Origin: Inia geoffrensis
Taxonomy: Eukaryota; Chordata; Mammalia; Artiodactyla; Iniidae
Length of the DNA: 64,000 nucleotides
Direction of reading: 5' to 3'
NCBI GenBank assembly: GCA_036417435.1
Contig: CM070913.1
Coordinates: 5,684,680-5,748,679, forward strand
This document shows, piece after piece, positions 45,949-58,110 of the stretch (its first letter is position 1; every line of letters begins with the position of its first letter). A program made the translations under genes and the position numbers. Under the pieces are notes generated by a model, which worked only from the letters and a program-made list of their open reading frames with translations, was not told the DNA's origin and searched no databases.

Positions 45949-46257
45949 TAAAACAAGTGAAAGTAGAAAAAGAGACCGGGGAAAAGAAGTGAAGAAAAAA
46001 TGCAATGAATAAAAGCAATTGCAAACCTGGTGGATACTAATCTAAGTATATCAATAATCACTTTAAATGTGAATTGTCTGAATATACCAATTAAAAGGGA
46101 TTGTCAGAGTGGGTTAAGAAAAGACAGATCTAACTATGTGGTGTTTATCAAAGAAAATAAATTATACTGTCAAAGAAATTCATAGATTTCTAAGGAACTC
46201 AAAAACGTATCAAAAGTTCATTCAAAACGAGATTTGGTAAAGCAATTTGTTAATTTA

Positions 46258-46470
46258 TTTAATATTTATTCATTACATACTGTGCATCACTCTTCGCTAG
46301 GGACACAAAGCCATGAGGACAGTGCCGGTACTCTCTGTTCACTAGAGGGGCATGAATATGTAAGTGAACATGTGTAATAAAGTTTTGTGGGTTTTGTGGC
46401 AGGTGGGCACAGGGTACAAGGTTCAGAAGGAACCCAGAGATGACCCAGGCCACTCGGGGGGGCCACGGAG
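46258..46470 (-). mobile_element. Antisense L2 3'-end remnant
   Basis: AATATTTATTCATTACATAC, GTGCATCACTCTTCGCTAGG and later 'GGAACCCAGAGATGACCCAG' fit the complement of the L2 3' region. Diverged. Confidence 0.5.
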
Positions 46471-46687
46471 CTGTGATCTTGCCAGTCCCAAATCCCCTTC
46501 TTTGGCAACCACACGAACAGCTACACCAAATAAGAGAGCGTGGAGCTCGCTTTCCTGCAGCCTCGCCCCTGGTTTCTCACCGTCCTTTGCCCAGCCTCCC
46601 GCATTCCCATCGCTTGCATTTTTCTGCTCACCTCAGTCTTTGCGCTGTGCCAGTTTTCAGGCTCGCATCAGCACTTGCCAGCCTATT

Positions 46688-47037
46688 ATACTGTAGCCCC
46701 CACTCATGGCTCCCCTATCCATGGTTTCCCTTTCCACTGTTCCAGTTACCCTCAGTCAGCCAAGATTTGAAAATATCACATGGAAAATTCCAGAAATAAA
46801 CAATTCATAACTTTTAAATTGCCGACCGTTCTGAGTAGCGTCGCAACATCGCCAGCTGTCCCACTCCGTCCTGCCCAGGACGTGAATCATCTCTCTGTGC
46901 AGCTAATCCACTCTGTCTACACACATTAGTACAGGAAAAAACACAGTGTATGCAGGGTCTGGTAGTATCCACGGTTTCAGGCACCCACTGGGCATCTTGG
47001 AACGTATCCCCTGTGGATAAGGGGAGGCTACTGTAAT
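46688..47037 (+). mobile_element. Tigger/MER2-type DNA transposon remnant
   Basis: Ends are decayed inverted repeats: TACTGTAGCCCCCACTCATG at the left and GATAAGGGGAGGCTACTGTA at the right, consistent with TA target duplication. The inside has GGAAAATTCCAGAAATAAAC, GTTCTGAGTAGCGTCGC and CCAGGACGTGAATCATC, typical of TcMar-Tigger MITEs. No transposase is present. Confidence 0.8.
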
Positions 47038-47269
47038 GACCTGACTTTGTCTCCCTGCCTCCAGTCCGGCCCAACCTATATACAGCAGCCAAAGAAATTT
47101 TTGTGGAACCCCAAATTTATTTCACGCTGTAAAACCCGCCATCAGCTCCCGGTGCCTCTGATGTACATTTCCAGTTCCTTAGTGGTTATAAGCCCCTATC
47201 CTGACGTCATCACAGTTTCGTATGTGTTGACACGGCTCTCTGCCAGCCTTTCTGCCTCCAGCGCCCACG

Positions 47270-47640
47270 CCCCCACCTAGAGAGATGTCAGGCTTGCATG
47301 TGCTCTCGCTGTCACCTTTGTGTCCTCAGCGCTTAGCAGGGGTTTCTGCACAGGTAGCCATCGGTAAATACCTGTTGGAGGAGTGGGTAGCTGGACGGCT
47401 GAGTGAGGACACTGCTTCCCTCGGATTTATCCGTTGCCAGGCTTTGCCTGTCTGCAAGCCTACTGTGTGCCTGGGAGCCCCAGTACCTTACGCTTCCCTG
47501 GACCTGCTCTTTCACCCCCAAGCCCTTGGCTGGGCTGCTATTGGCCTAGGATGCCCCCGCCTGACGCCCCTCCACTAAACAGCCTCCCGCCATTCCTCCC
47601 GACTCTGCTTCAAACACGACTTTTTCTGGAGCATTTTCCC
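47270..47640 (+). mobile_element. L2 remnant (two adjoining parts)
   Basis: TTTGTGTCCTCAGCGCTTAG and CGGTAAATACCTGTTGGAGG resemble the L2 3' end; 47500-47640 (CTCTGCTTCAAACACGACTT) resembles the preceding L2 region. Order is disturbed, so this may be two old insertions. Confidence 0.45.
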
Positions 47641-47719
47641 ACCCATCCTAGGTTATAGAATAGCTAAGGTTTAGAGCTTTTTCTTTCAACTGTTGGCTCA
47701 ATTCTTTACTATTCTTTTT

Positions 47720-47905
47720 TGTTTTTTATTTATTTTGGCTGTGCTGGGTCTTAGCTGCAGCACACGGGATCTTCGTTGCAGCTTGCAGCACCTTTTTTAG
47801 TTGCGGCAGGCATGTGGGATCTAGTTCCCTGACCAGGGATCGAACACAGGGCCCCCTGCGTTGGGAGCACAGAGTATTAACCACTGGGCCACCAGAGGAG
47901 TCCCC
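47720..47905 (-). mobile_element. CHR-1-like SINE, reversed
   Basis: T-rich left, GGCTGTGCTGGGTCTTAGCT, complementary B-box GGGATCGAACAC and end GGGCCACCAGAGGAGTCCCC. TSD TTTACTATTCTTTTT at 47705-47719 against TTCACTGTTCTTTTT at 47906-47920 (two differences). Confidence 0.9.
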
Positions 47906-47964
47906 TTCACTGTTCTTTTTGAAGGCACTTTGTTTTGCTTTCCTCTTCACATCGAGCTTTTTCT

Positions 47965-48133
47965 TTTTTTAAATATTTACTCATTTATTTATTTGGCCAT
48001 GCCAGGTCTTCATTGCGGCGCACGGGTCCTTTTTTAGTTGCAGCATGCAGGATCTCCTCCCCTGGCCAGGGATTGAACCCAGGCCCGCTGCACTGGGAGC
48101 GCAGAGTCTTAGCCACTGGACCACGAGGGAAGT
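47965..48133 (-). mobile_element. CHR-1-like SINE, reversed
   Basis: ATTTATTTATTTGGCCATGC, GATTGAACCCAGGCCC (complementary B-box region) and end GGACCACGAGGGAAGTT. About 45 bp from the previous reversed SINE. No clear TSD. Confidence 0.88.
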
Positions 48134-48885
48134 TGACAGAATGAACGGAACTTTTCAGATTCTCTCTTGCTTATTACAGGCCTTCACCTGCTACAGTATT
48201 TCAAAGAGAGACTGATACAGCTAATCATCCACAGAATTTTTAAATCTGTGCTTCCTGATTTTGTGCCGTTAGACTAAAGAACTCACGTAGATTTTTCTTT
48301 TATTTCATTTACTTTCAAATCTTCAGGGTCACTTTGGAAATGGAGATCTAAGATAACTGCAAAGCCTTTAACCCGAGATGACAGGAAGTGGCTGAGGTGA
48401 GAGTCACATCATATATCTCATTTCCAAAGTCTAAAGCTGCAGAGTTGGGCTGTGCTGCCTGACTTCTCTGGGCTACAGAAGACAAGCTTCAAACTCGCGT
48501 TAAACTTTCATAAGTGAGCTGAAATGAGTGCCTCGTGGTGAAGGATGAGATCTGGGTTCCTGAGTTTACCCAGTAGCTCTGCCAGGATGAAGCAAAGCTG
48601 ATTAGCAGCCCACCATCAGTCTGTTCCCAGCCTGCTCCAGGGGAAAGGAGGAGTAAGAGATCAGGCAGAGGCAAGATGAAATAAACATGTTTTCACCATC
48701 GGAGAAGGAATTTTGTGTTGTCCCGCCATCCTTCCCCTGGGGAGGCATGAGGAGTCTCAATGCCGCGAGCGAAAACATTGTCGCTCCAGCCAGAAGGAGG
48801 AAAATCCGGCAGTGGAGATGTCAGCAGATGGTGTAGGTCCTGACTTCAGAAATCTCCTATTCTGGAAAGGCTAACCCTCATATGC
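48134..48885. other. No gene recognised
   Basis: Unique-looking sequence; nothing supportable. Confidence 0.5.
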
Positions 48886-48887
48886 TA

Positions 48888-49135
48888 TCAAGGAAACATG
48901 AAGCTTCGTAGCTCTTTTCGAAAGCAATGTGAAAACAGATGTGTAACAAAAATACACAAACTCGTCAACCCAAAAATCTCTTAGAATCTATCCCACAGAA
49001 ATGACATAGCTAAAAACAAAGACCGTTGTACGAGATGTCAACTCGTTGTTTATATTGACGAGAAACTGGACAGAAAGAGAATATCCCTCAGAAAGAGACT
49101 TTCTAAGCCCTTAAAACAACTGGGCAGATCGAGCA
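48888..49135 (+). mobile_element. Old L1ME-like ORF2 3' fragment
   Basis: AGCAATGTGAAAACAGATGT, CTTAGAATCTATCCCACAG and GTTTATATTGACGAGAAACTGG show the L1ME ORF2 C-terminal order. Heavily mutated. Confidence 0.5.
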
Positions 49136-50215
49136 GCCTCACTGCAGCAAGAGATGGGGGTCCTCATCAATCTTTAGAAAGCTAAGCTAAGGCATGATCA
49201 ACACGAATTTGCAAAGCAGGAAGCTAGCTGAGTAAAAGAAACCACTAACTCAGAACCTGTTAAATGGGTAATCAGGATACTTTGAGGGTAGAGCTAGAAC
49301 AATGTCCACAAGGAATGGTTTCACTTCATTTTTACAATCCTAGACTAAGGTACCGTGGTCACGAAGATGGGCAGAAAGCCCAGCAAACACGAGCCCCACA
49401 TGCGCCAATATCCAGCCGCCGTGTCCCCTCAGCCCTGCTGGTAGAACTGTCTTGGTCATGGGAATGTGACCTCGGAACGCACAGATGAAATCCACCTGCC
49501 GCAGGAAGACAGCAACCGACCCTCCCCTGCTGCCTTTGCTGGTCCTACTGCTTTGGAGCTGGACTCCTGAGCCCTCACCACCTCATTTCACGTAGACGTG
49601 TGGTCTGTGGGATCAGGCAGGCGTCTTAACTGAATCAATGCAACACAATCAAATCTCAGTCAAAACAGGGGAGGCACATTATTTATCATGCAACTACTGT
49701 CCTTTACTGGATTGTAATTAGGCTGATGCATTACCATCTACAGAGCGCTTGCACTTTTCCAAAAGTACCTGAAAAAACAGCACAGTTCCTAAGACTTCTT
49801 TCAATAATTTTTTATGAGTAGGAGTCAAGGAGAGAATTATAATCCTAAAAGAGCAAGCACATTTTATGTTCCAAAGAAGAAAATTTTAAGAATTTAAAAG
49901 AGATTGGAGACAGGGAGCATTGGGTAGTAATTTCATATAAGTAGTATTAATGTCCACTAATTGAACAATGTAACTAACAAGTGTTTCCCTTGAACCTGAT
50001 TAATCAGCTAATCAATCAACAGGTACATGGTAGAGTCAGTCCATACATGGTAGAGAGGGTCTTAGTGAGAACCTGAGTTGACCTTCTCTTCAAAGGAGGA
50101 ATCGGACACAGAGGAGTTGTGTCACTAGCCCAGCATCCTGAGAATCCTGCTGGCTGCCAAAGGCTAAAACAATGAAGTCATCAACTGCAGCAGGATATTG
50201 GTTACACGTTTTAAA
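49136..50215. other. No gene recognised
   Basis: The 74-codon frame at 49264-49488 has no domain. A CATGGTAGAG direct repeat pair is near 50026-50055. Nothing else supportable. Confidence 0.5.
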
Positions 50216-50225
50216 GAAAACACTT

Positions 50226-50431
50226 GGGCTTCCCTGGTGGCGCAGTGGTTGACAGTCCGCCTGCCGATGCAGGGGGACGCGGGTTCGTGCCCTGGTCCGG
50301 GAAGGTCCCACGTGCCACGGAGTGGCTGCACCCGTGAGCCATGGCCGCTGAGCCTGCGCGTCCGGACCCTGTGCTCCGCAACGGGAGAGGCCACAGCAGT
50401 GAGAGGCCCGCGTACCGCAAAAAAAAACAAA
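50226..50431 (+). mobile_element. CHR-2-like SINE, short form
   Basis: GGGCTTCCCTGGTGGCGCAG head, B-box-like GGTTCGTGCCC, CpG-rich body, tail interrupted by C. Short TSD AAAACACT at 50217-50224 and 50432-50439. Confidence 0.94.
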
Positions 50432-50439
50432 AAAACACT

Positions 50440-51073
50440 CATTGAACATGATTATTTTTAGCTTATAAAAGTCTATTCATTTAGAAGCATTCAATGCCGT
50501 GGATTATTGTAAGAAATATCTTTAAGAGGAGTTGCAATAATTTGTATAATTTACACACATTATATATAATATGCTATTATATATATTTAGGGGGTCTTGC
50601 CTTCAAAAACTGTATACAGGAGTTGAAAAACGCCGTCAAATAATACCTAACAACAAATAATATTCAACATTGTCACAAAACATATACATGCAAGGTTGTC
50701 TTCACAAGACAGTCATTTATCGGCGAGAAATTACTAGTCTCTCAGGCCTCAGAACAAATTCTATGGGAAGCAGCTGCAGGAACTCAAATAATGGCAAGAA
50801 GATTAATATTAAGCTACTGCCCTAATCGTCAGCTCACACAACAGCACCTCCTCCATTCCCTCTCAGGGTTAAGTATCCCTTTCATTACACTGTGATGGAA
50901 ACAAACCAGATGACCCCACTGCAGCCAGCGTCCAGCCAGAATAGAGTGATTCTCTTCCTCATTGTGGGATCTCTGGAAGTTTCCATGACATGTAGATTGG
51001 CCTTAGAGGAAAGCTGCTAATGGCAACAGCGTTCTTGGCAAACGTGCGTGTATACGATATAAATGTGCTAAGA
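50440..51073. other. No gene recognised
   Basis: AT-rich unique sequence. Confidence 0.5.
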
Positions 51074-51189
51074 GGGATTCCCTGGAGGTCCAGGGGTTGG
51101 GACTCCTCCGCAACTTCCACCGCAGGGGGCACGGATTTGATCCCTGGTCGGGGATCAAAAGCCGTTCAGCGAGGCCAAAAAAAAAGAAA
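51074..51189 (+). mobile_element. CHR-1-like SINE
   Basis: GGGATTCCCTGGAGGTCCAG head, ATTTGATCCCTGGTCGGGGA B-box region and A-rich tail. Shorter and more mutated than other CHR-1 copies. Confidence 0.88.
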
Positions 51190-53343
51190 GTGAGCCAAGA
51201 TGAGATGGAGAAACAGCTGAAATTCATTTTAGTTCATCTCACAAATCCCCGTGTGGTCTTGACCAAGACAACGGAATATTACCTCATTAGTGGAACATTA
51301 TCTCTTTAACAGACCAACAGGCCTGGATTTTTAACATTGAGCATGAAACGATATACTGAGAAATGGGAAACTAGTTAGTGGATTCTTGAATGATAATAAC
51401 TATTGTTGTTATTTAATTATTAATAGTGTTTTTCTTACTTTGTGTCTATCGTTATTATTATTTTCTGGAGCTATCTATTGCAGGTTTCCCTAATAATCTT
51501 GTAGCTTGATGATTTTTTGTGATCAGTGAGCTTTGGTCATGACTGCATAATGGTTTTGCTTATAGATTCCTCAAATTCGACTTAGAAGAGTTTAGTCCCA
51601 CATCAGACCCAATCCTATGGAAGGATTTTCGTTTTGCAGAGAATTTAGAAAGAACCTACAACGGTCAAGTTTGTGATGGAATTAAATGAACTAAGAACGT
51701 TTTGAGGTCTACGCTACTATCAAGTAGTTTGAAGTGGATTTCTGTCCCTACCCAAAGGCCTTGGTCTGTTACACCAAGCAGCTTAGTATGTAAGATGTTC
51801 TTTGCTGTCATTTTTTAAAACGCTGCAGTGGATTCCATGCTGCTAGAGATGGCTGGTACACGAGGTAATGATCTCCAGGTGTGCCGTCTGTCCGGGCAGG
51901 AGAAGTGATGACTGCCTCTGGACCCTTGTACGTGCACAGTTACTTTTGTCCACTTACAAGTGTAATTGTGGATGGTTAACTTACACGTAAGATTTGAATT
52001 CCTCTCTCATGTTGCCTACTAGCTGCCTTTATCCACACCAACTATGATGGGCCAACTGGTACCCTGTGCAGTCTAGTGAGCAAGTAAGATATCACAACAC
52101 TCTGCAGAGAGAATTCATCACAATTTGGTATCTGCAGTGAGAGATGGTTCAGCACACCAGGACTTTCACTTTCATGTTGGTGGACATACAGACAAGAATA
52201 AAGACCTAAAGATTCTAACATTATGCACAATGGCTCATTAAGAACGTAGGCTTTTTGATAGGAAAATATCCTTCAAAACTTATTATGAGCAGTCTACTTG
52301 TGGTGAAGTTATGGCCGTGGGTGTAGCTGAAGAGTGTCCGGAGTCCCAGGAAATCAGAAGAGACTCCGCTCTTTGCACAAACCTTGTTTTATAGACACCG
52401 TGGTTCTTCTAACTGATACCAGAGTGTCATTTTATGATGTGCAGAGCTAGTGTGGTGTTTGTTCCATCCCAATATATCTACACAGATTCAAAAGCCAGGA
52501 ATTTCTTCACTTTGTCATCTGTTAAGCATCTCCCTTTTGGTACATTTAGCTCCAAATACGCAATAAAGTACCTTAGCAATTATTGCCTTTTGTGCAAGTA
52601 ATTAATGATAGACAATAACTAGACTCATAACTGGCTTTTTCTGGGAAGTGTTTAGCTTTGATTTCCAGTCTTAGTACCCTACCTTGGGATGATGTGAATA
52701 TCTCTGGGTCCCTCGTGAACCTCCCAGGCCAAGCCGCCAACATTCCAGGTCTTGATCGCAATAACTTCCTAGCTGGTCAATCAGCTCCCACACTTAGCTC
52801 ACTATGGATGACTCAGGGGTGTTTTACAAATTGTGAATTTCATTAACAGAACCCTCCTCTGTGGTGTCCAGCCAGGATGGAGCTGATAGTAGCCACTGAT
52901 AACCATCGCTGCTGATGCCCGCTCTGAAGAGGGGAAGCCAAAAGCCTCACTGGGGGCTTACAAGCTTGTTCCTCTCATGTCCTATCACTTTCAAGCTGAA
53001 AGTGAGGACTTTTTAACAACCACGCACATAGAGCACTATAATTAAAATAAATAGACTAATAAATGACAGGCCACATAGATTTAGGACAATTACTAACCCT
53101 TGCTGATCTCTACTGTAAATGCAACCAGCAGAGATGTGAAGTGAGCTAAAGCACTTCAGCAATCAAGAGTACGATCCCTGAGCTGTGGTACTCGTGCAAA
53201 GTACCCACCGCCTAAGCAGCTGTCGTGGTTTCATAGAAATCAGCTCTCACAGAAGAGATGGGTTACAAGAATCTAATACGCTGCCCAGAGACAACGGACT
53301 ACTCAAAGACAACTTAAATGAAAGATAATCAAACAATTATATC
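51190..53343. other. No gene recognised; 2.1 kb without a named repeat
   Basis: Longest repeat-free stretch of the right half. No open frame above 62 codons on the ATG-initiated scan and no splice-bounded exon is convincing. It may hold an old, unrecognised repeat. Confidence 0.45.
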
Positions 53344-53358
53344 TAAAATCCTTAACTA

Positions 53359-53706
53359 GGGGCTTCCCTGGTTGCTCAGTGGTTAAGAATCTGCCTGCCA
53401 GTGCAGGGGACATGGGTTTGAGTCCTGTCCGGGAAGATCCCACATGCCGCGAAGCAACTGAGCCGGTGTGCCACAAGTGCTGAGCCCGTGCGCCACACCT
53501 ACTGAGCCTGCGCTCTAGAGCCCATGAGCCACAACTACTAAAGCCCCCGCACCTAGAGCCCGTGCTCCGCAACAAGAGAAGCCACCGCAATGAGAAGCCC
53601 GCGCACCGCAACGAAGAGTAGCCCCCGCTCAATGCAAGTAGAGAAAGCCCGTGCGCAGCAACGAAGACCCAACGCGGCCAAACATAAAAACTAAATAAAT
53701 AAAAAC
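53359..53706 (+). mobile_element. CHR-2-like SINE, long form
   Basis: GGGCTTCCCTGGTTGCTCAG head, long modules, GACCCAACGCGGCC and an A-rich tail. TSD TAAAATCCTTAACTA at 53344-53358 against TAAAACCCTTAACAA at 53707-53721 (two differences). Confidence 0.92.
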
Positions 53707-53971
53707 TAAAACCCTTAACAAGAGGCTTCCTCAAAGTGGGCTTGAAGCTATAACATCCTCATACTGAAGAACTGGAGCCCTCTGCTCAAAGCTCACATCT
53801 CGCAATTCCTTTTATGAAGATGCGTACACCTGGACGAGAATTAAGGAGGTGTGCTGCGCTAATTAGATGAAAAAACATTCAGAAATATTTGCAGTTCTCT
53901 CTCTCCCTCATCCCCACATCCATCAGCATGGATTCCTAAACACACTGAAAATCATTCAAGAGTTCTACTCC

Positions 53972-54166
53972 AGGGCTTCCCTGGTGGCGCCGTGGTTGAG
54001 AGCCCGCCTGCCGATACAGGGGACACGGGTTCGTGCCCCGGTCTGGGAAGATCCCACATGCCGCGGAGCGGCTGGGCCCGTGAGCCATGGCCGCTGAGCC
54101 TGCGCGTCCGGAGCCTGTGCTCCGCAACGGGAGAGGCCACAGCGGTGAGAGGCCCACGTACCGCAC

Positions 54167-54194
<28 letters not shown>
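53972..54194 (+). mobile_element. CHR-2-like SINE, short form
   Basis: GGGCTTCCCTGGTGGCGCCG head, CpG-rich body and a tail of about 28 A, the longest in the window. I could not find a clear TSD. The long pure tail suggests a young copy. Confidence 0.93.
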
Positions 54195-54198
<4 letters not shown>

Positions 54199-54994
54199 AT
54201 GGCTTGTTAAGGTTCAAGAAAATACATCACGGCCTGTATTATTATGCACAAAACGAGAAACTATAAATAGGTATTCATGCATAAATGCCAATTTCTGCCT
54301 CTGCCTCTCCGTGTAATGATGTTAAGGGAAAATTGCATGGAAGCAATTAAGTCAGCATATTTTCAAAATATTTCTTCCAGACGTTTATAGGGTGAATCTA
54401 CACTCTGTCTGAGACAAACTATTATACAATGCTAGCAATTAGCTCACTGATAAATGAAGTTCTTAGAAAAGTATTAAATTGCATTATTTTGCTTTAGAAA
54501 CGCAAACATTTTGTACAAACCCCAAAACATCTAAAGTCTTGATGCTCAAACACTGGCACAAAATACCCCTGAAACAAAATCTATTCATATTCTCTAAACT
54601 CGGGCACAGCACAAAAGAGATGACTCCCCATTTTGAAAAATGGTCTATATTTACTTATTTACGTATCTCCTCTTCAAGAAAAAAAAATATATATTTTCAG
54701 ATGGCTCACAGTAAAACAAGTGTATACTAAGATAGCAAAACAAAAATTTTCATGTAGAAACAATGCTAAAATAAAATTTTCACCTTTTCTCTCTTCTCTC
54801 TAAATTTACTGTTAGTTCTTCGGAGGTGAGACAACATTGAAAAAAAAAACCTTGAAAGAATTATTTTCAAGGTAAATCTAAATTAGGTCGGACTGTAAAA
54901 CAACTGTCTACTAAAAAGGCAGTAACTTGTTTTGAGATAAATGCCATTTTAGTGAAAAAATGAAATTAATTAGTCAACCCCCCCCAAAATACAA
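54195..54994. other. No gene recognised
   Basis: AT-rich unique sequence; the 83-codon frame at 54479-54730 has no domain. Confidence 0.5.
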
Positions 54995-55430
54995 TTAAGT
55001 TAAATAACCCAGAGGTCCATCCACTGAGGAATGTATTTTTAAAAAGATAGTCTATCCAGACAATGGAATTCTGTTGGGCAACAGAAAGGAATGAAGTACC
55101 AATTCATGCTACAAGGGGAATGAGCTTCAAATATATTAAGCTAAGTGAAAGAAACCAGTCACAAAAGATCGCAGATTGTATGAATCCATTTATATGAAAT
55201 GTCCAGAACAGGCAAATCCACAGAGATAGAAGTAGATCAGTGGTTGCTTAGGGCTGGGGGTGGGAGGGAAGATAGGCAGTGATTGCTAATAGGTACGGTT
55301 TTATTTCCTAGGAAAATGAAAATGTTCTAAAATTGGATTACAGTGGTAGTAAATATACTAAAAATCATTGAACTGTACACTTCAAAAGCAAGACTCTTAC
55401 AGCATAAAAGTTATATCCCAATAAAATACA
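54995..55430 (+). mobile_element. Old L1M ORF2 end and 3' UTR
   Basis: CAATGGAATTCTGTTGGGCA, TATATGAAATGTCCAGAACA, GTGGTTGCTTAGGGCTGGGG and TTGAACTGTACACTTCAAAA follow the L1M 3' order, ending CCAATAAAATACAC. Confidence 0.85.
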
Positions 55431-55433
55431 CAA

Positions 55434-56205
55434 GCTATAAGGTAGGCCACAGGGGCATCTGCAAGCACAGATAGGGTTTCCCTTGGGCTCTGTCCCGATG
55501 CTTGAACAAATTCTACTTGAGTCCCCATATGCTGTTCATATGCCCATGGAGCACGACAGGGCTCGTTCTGGCCAGAAAGTCTTTCCAACCAAATAGCATC
55601 CCTGTCTCATCCAGAGGAGGGATAAACCTCGGGAGAGTCCCCAGAGCGCAGCCTATTCTGGGTAACGTGACTTCTCCTTGTGCCCCTGATGGGGAAAAGG
55701 TGCACATGTCGAGCTATGGGGACGTCCTTGTGGCTTATACGTGGTTCAGGCTGTGCTTTGTGTGAACTCAAGCAGCCTGAGGGGCTTGTCAAACGCACAC
55801 AGCACATCTGCCTTAACCATCAGGGAAAACATGTCCAATATAAGGGTAATTAACTCCCTTCCTGCGGCACCCACGTTCACACTCCTGCCCCAAAGACAAG
55901 GTTCCCTTCCCAGACACCGGGGTCCTGCTGCTGACTTGCTGTATACATACTAAATCTGTCTCTTTCGCTATACATACTAAATCTGTCTCTTTTGCACCCT
56001 TGAAGGATGCATCCCTGCCGTGTTTGACCGTCTTCATTCTGATAAGGTGTTAAGACTGGGTGAAATCCACGCTTCAGTGAGCGGTCCTCAGAGCTGCTGA
56101 GAGGCCACCTCCCAGGCTGTAATCCTCAGGCTGGCTTGAATAAAACCCCTTTTCTGTTCCTTATTATGGATTGACTGTTGGTTTTTTGAGTTGACACCAC
56201 CAAGA
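55434..56205 (+). mobile_element. Candidate endogenous retrovirus LTR (3' part clearer)
   Basis: The right end has LTR-like features: GGCTTGAATAAAACCCC with a polyadenylation signal near 56140, followed by a T-rich stretch and GAGTTGACACC. A 27-bp tandem pair (TATACATACTAAATCTGTCT start) is at about 55942 and 55969. No retroviral coding region is recognised. Boundaries and class are uncertain; it could be an unrelated old repeat. Confidence 0.35.
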
Positions 56206-57193
56206 AGAGCAATCCGCAGGTTTCTAAAGACGTGAGTTGCCGTATGAAATGACTTACCACTCGCCAGCAGTAACTTTGACAAGATCTGCCTGTGGTTTAC
56301 ATGCATTGTTTTTAGTGTCTAACCTGGCTAGTAAAAGGGAACTCCATTCCCTGGTATATCTAGGCTTGGGCTGTGAAGTAGGAAGAGCCCTCTCTCTGTT
56401 GACTACCCATGCAACAAAAATCTAGGGAACTCGGAAGCCAGTGAAGAAAGCTGGGGCCAGAGTGAAGGGGGAGCCAATATGGTGCAGCAGAGGGAGGGAG
56501 TCTGACAGCACTCAAATTCCTGACCCAGGTGAGCCTGAGGCCTCTCTGTATCCCCATCCTTCTTACAGCTGCGCGGGGTTCCATGGCAAAGATTCACCCT
56601 TGTATTATTTCATTATTTCATTAAATTTCATTGCTTCCTTAAATCTCCTTTTCGTTTATCTTGTTCCAGTTGAGTTTCTTCCACTTGGTAATAAAAGTTT
56701 CAGCAGACAATCAAAAATGATTCATTTTGTTGTACTGATAATCATTTATTCAACCACTATTTATTGAGTGACTGCCATGTGCTAGATGCTGTTCCAGGTA
56801 CCAGGTATATAATCCAGGAACCAGACAGAAGCTCTCGCCCTGTGTCATCTGCCTACAGGAAGTCACTCATTCTACCATTTACACATGGATGCTCACAAAA
56901 CCTTCATTCAATCAGTAGCACTGGCTGAGTTTCTTGAAGCCAAAATGTCCACATTCTTGGTGATGTCATCCATGGCCTTGGATTCACCGCTCACCTTGAG
57001 GGCATGCATGGTCTGGGCTTCTCACCGAACTACCTTAGTGACCGTTCAGCGACTTGTCAGGCGAGACTTCCCACCAGTGATGGTCAGCAACACAGCAGGC
57101 TAAGTCCCTTGAGTTCATCTCAGGTCATTGGGTCTCAGCTCTCAGGGCCTCTTCAGATCTTGTGGAGACTCGGCTGAAAGGCAAGCTGAAAGG
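56206..57193. other. No gene recognised; short L2-like piece inside
   Basis: 56742-56850 (TTATTCAACCACTATTTATTG, GTGACTGCCATGTGCTAGAT) resembles the complement of the L2 3' end. 56885-57103 is open on the plus strand without a recognisable domain. No gene is supported. Confidence 0.45.
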
Positions 57194-57204
57194 AAGAGTT
57201 TGCA

Positions 57205-57331
57205 GGACCTTCCCTGGCGGTCCAGTGGTTAGGACTCTGTGCTTCCGCTGCTCGGGGCATGGGTTCAATCCCCTCTCAGGGAACTAAGATCCCGCAAACT
57301 ACGTAGCGTGGCCACAAAGAAAAAAAGAAAA
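57205..57331 (+). mobile_element. CHR-1-like SINE
   Basis: GACCTTCCCTGGCGGTCCAG head, GGTTCAATCCC B-box-like site, GGGAACTAAGATCCC. Perfect TSD AAGAGTTTGCA at 57194-57204 and 57332-57342. Confidence 0.94.
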
Positions 57332-57342
57332 AAGAGTTTGCA

Positions 57343-58108
57343 TATCCATCAGTTACCTGCAATTTATAAAAATGTAAAATGGTGTAAAGACAATGAACAA
57401 AGCTGGAATCTGATGACTCAGAAGGGTGTGCTATAGATGATGCACAATTTTCCACTGAAACACAAAATTTCTACAGTTTTTTGGTCGAAAGCAATCTCAG
57501 AGAAAGGCTATTCTTGTTCACAAATTAAGGCTAGTCTCATTGGACTTGGCTTAATTTTTTATGTAGGTGTTGCAAAAATGGTAATTTACCACAGGTCTTC
57601 TTAAGGCTGCTTTGCTTAAAGTTTTCATAAGGAATCTCAGATTGGATTAAAAAATCCTCTTAAGACGAAGAAGACAAGAACTTGACATATTTCACCTGCA
57701 GTATGTGTAGAGCTGGGTGAATTCCCCTCTTCCTGAGGTCTCCAAAAGATCCTAAGATTCCTGAGTCTGTCGAGAAGTGACCACCCTTACTCACTTGTAA
57801 GGCTAGGAGCCCTGGAAGCCAAGAACCAGACAGTTTTTCCTAAAGGAGTTTGTAAGCACCAGCTCCATATAAAGTTACCCGTAGCTCCTTAAAAGTCACT
57901 CAACGAGCATCATTCTCAAATACGACATTCCAGGCCAAGTCCTGATTGCATAACCAGTGTTTCTAATTATGTCCTCTTAACAAGGAGATCAGACTCTTTG
58001 GAACCTGTGAAAATAACTATATTGCCGTGAAATAAGAAGACTCAAGAGGAGTTTCAGAATTCTAGAGGTGTCAGGCAAGGAGAAATAGATGTCATTTAAA
58101 TATTGCAT
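57343..58108. other. No gene recognised
   Basis: Unique-looking sequence; nothing supportable. Confidence 0.5.
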
Positions 58109-58110
58109 TT

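Larger units (their letters stand above)
42520..46200 (+). mobile_element. Old L1M internal region, interrupted by young L1 and SINEs
   Basis: Left part 42520-42720 (CTGAAGATCCAGGGAACACA, AATCTTGAAATAAGCCAGAG) continues at 44895 (ATTCTTGTCAGGAACTGTGC, CTAGAATTCTATATCCAG) with no loss at the join, as expected for one L1M. The right end (46050-46190) resembles the start of ORF2 (ITLNVNCLNIPIKR-like). The frame is broken. It is interrupted by the young L1 (42721-44880) and two SINEs. Confidence 0.8.

Noticed and set aside
56885..57103. Possible processed pseudogene (open frame and antisense open stretch)
   Set aside because: I could not match either strand to a protein family, and there is no poly(A) tail or TSD.
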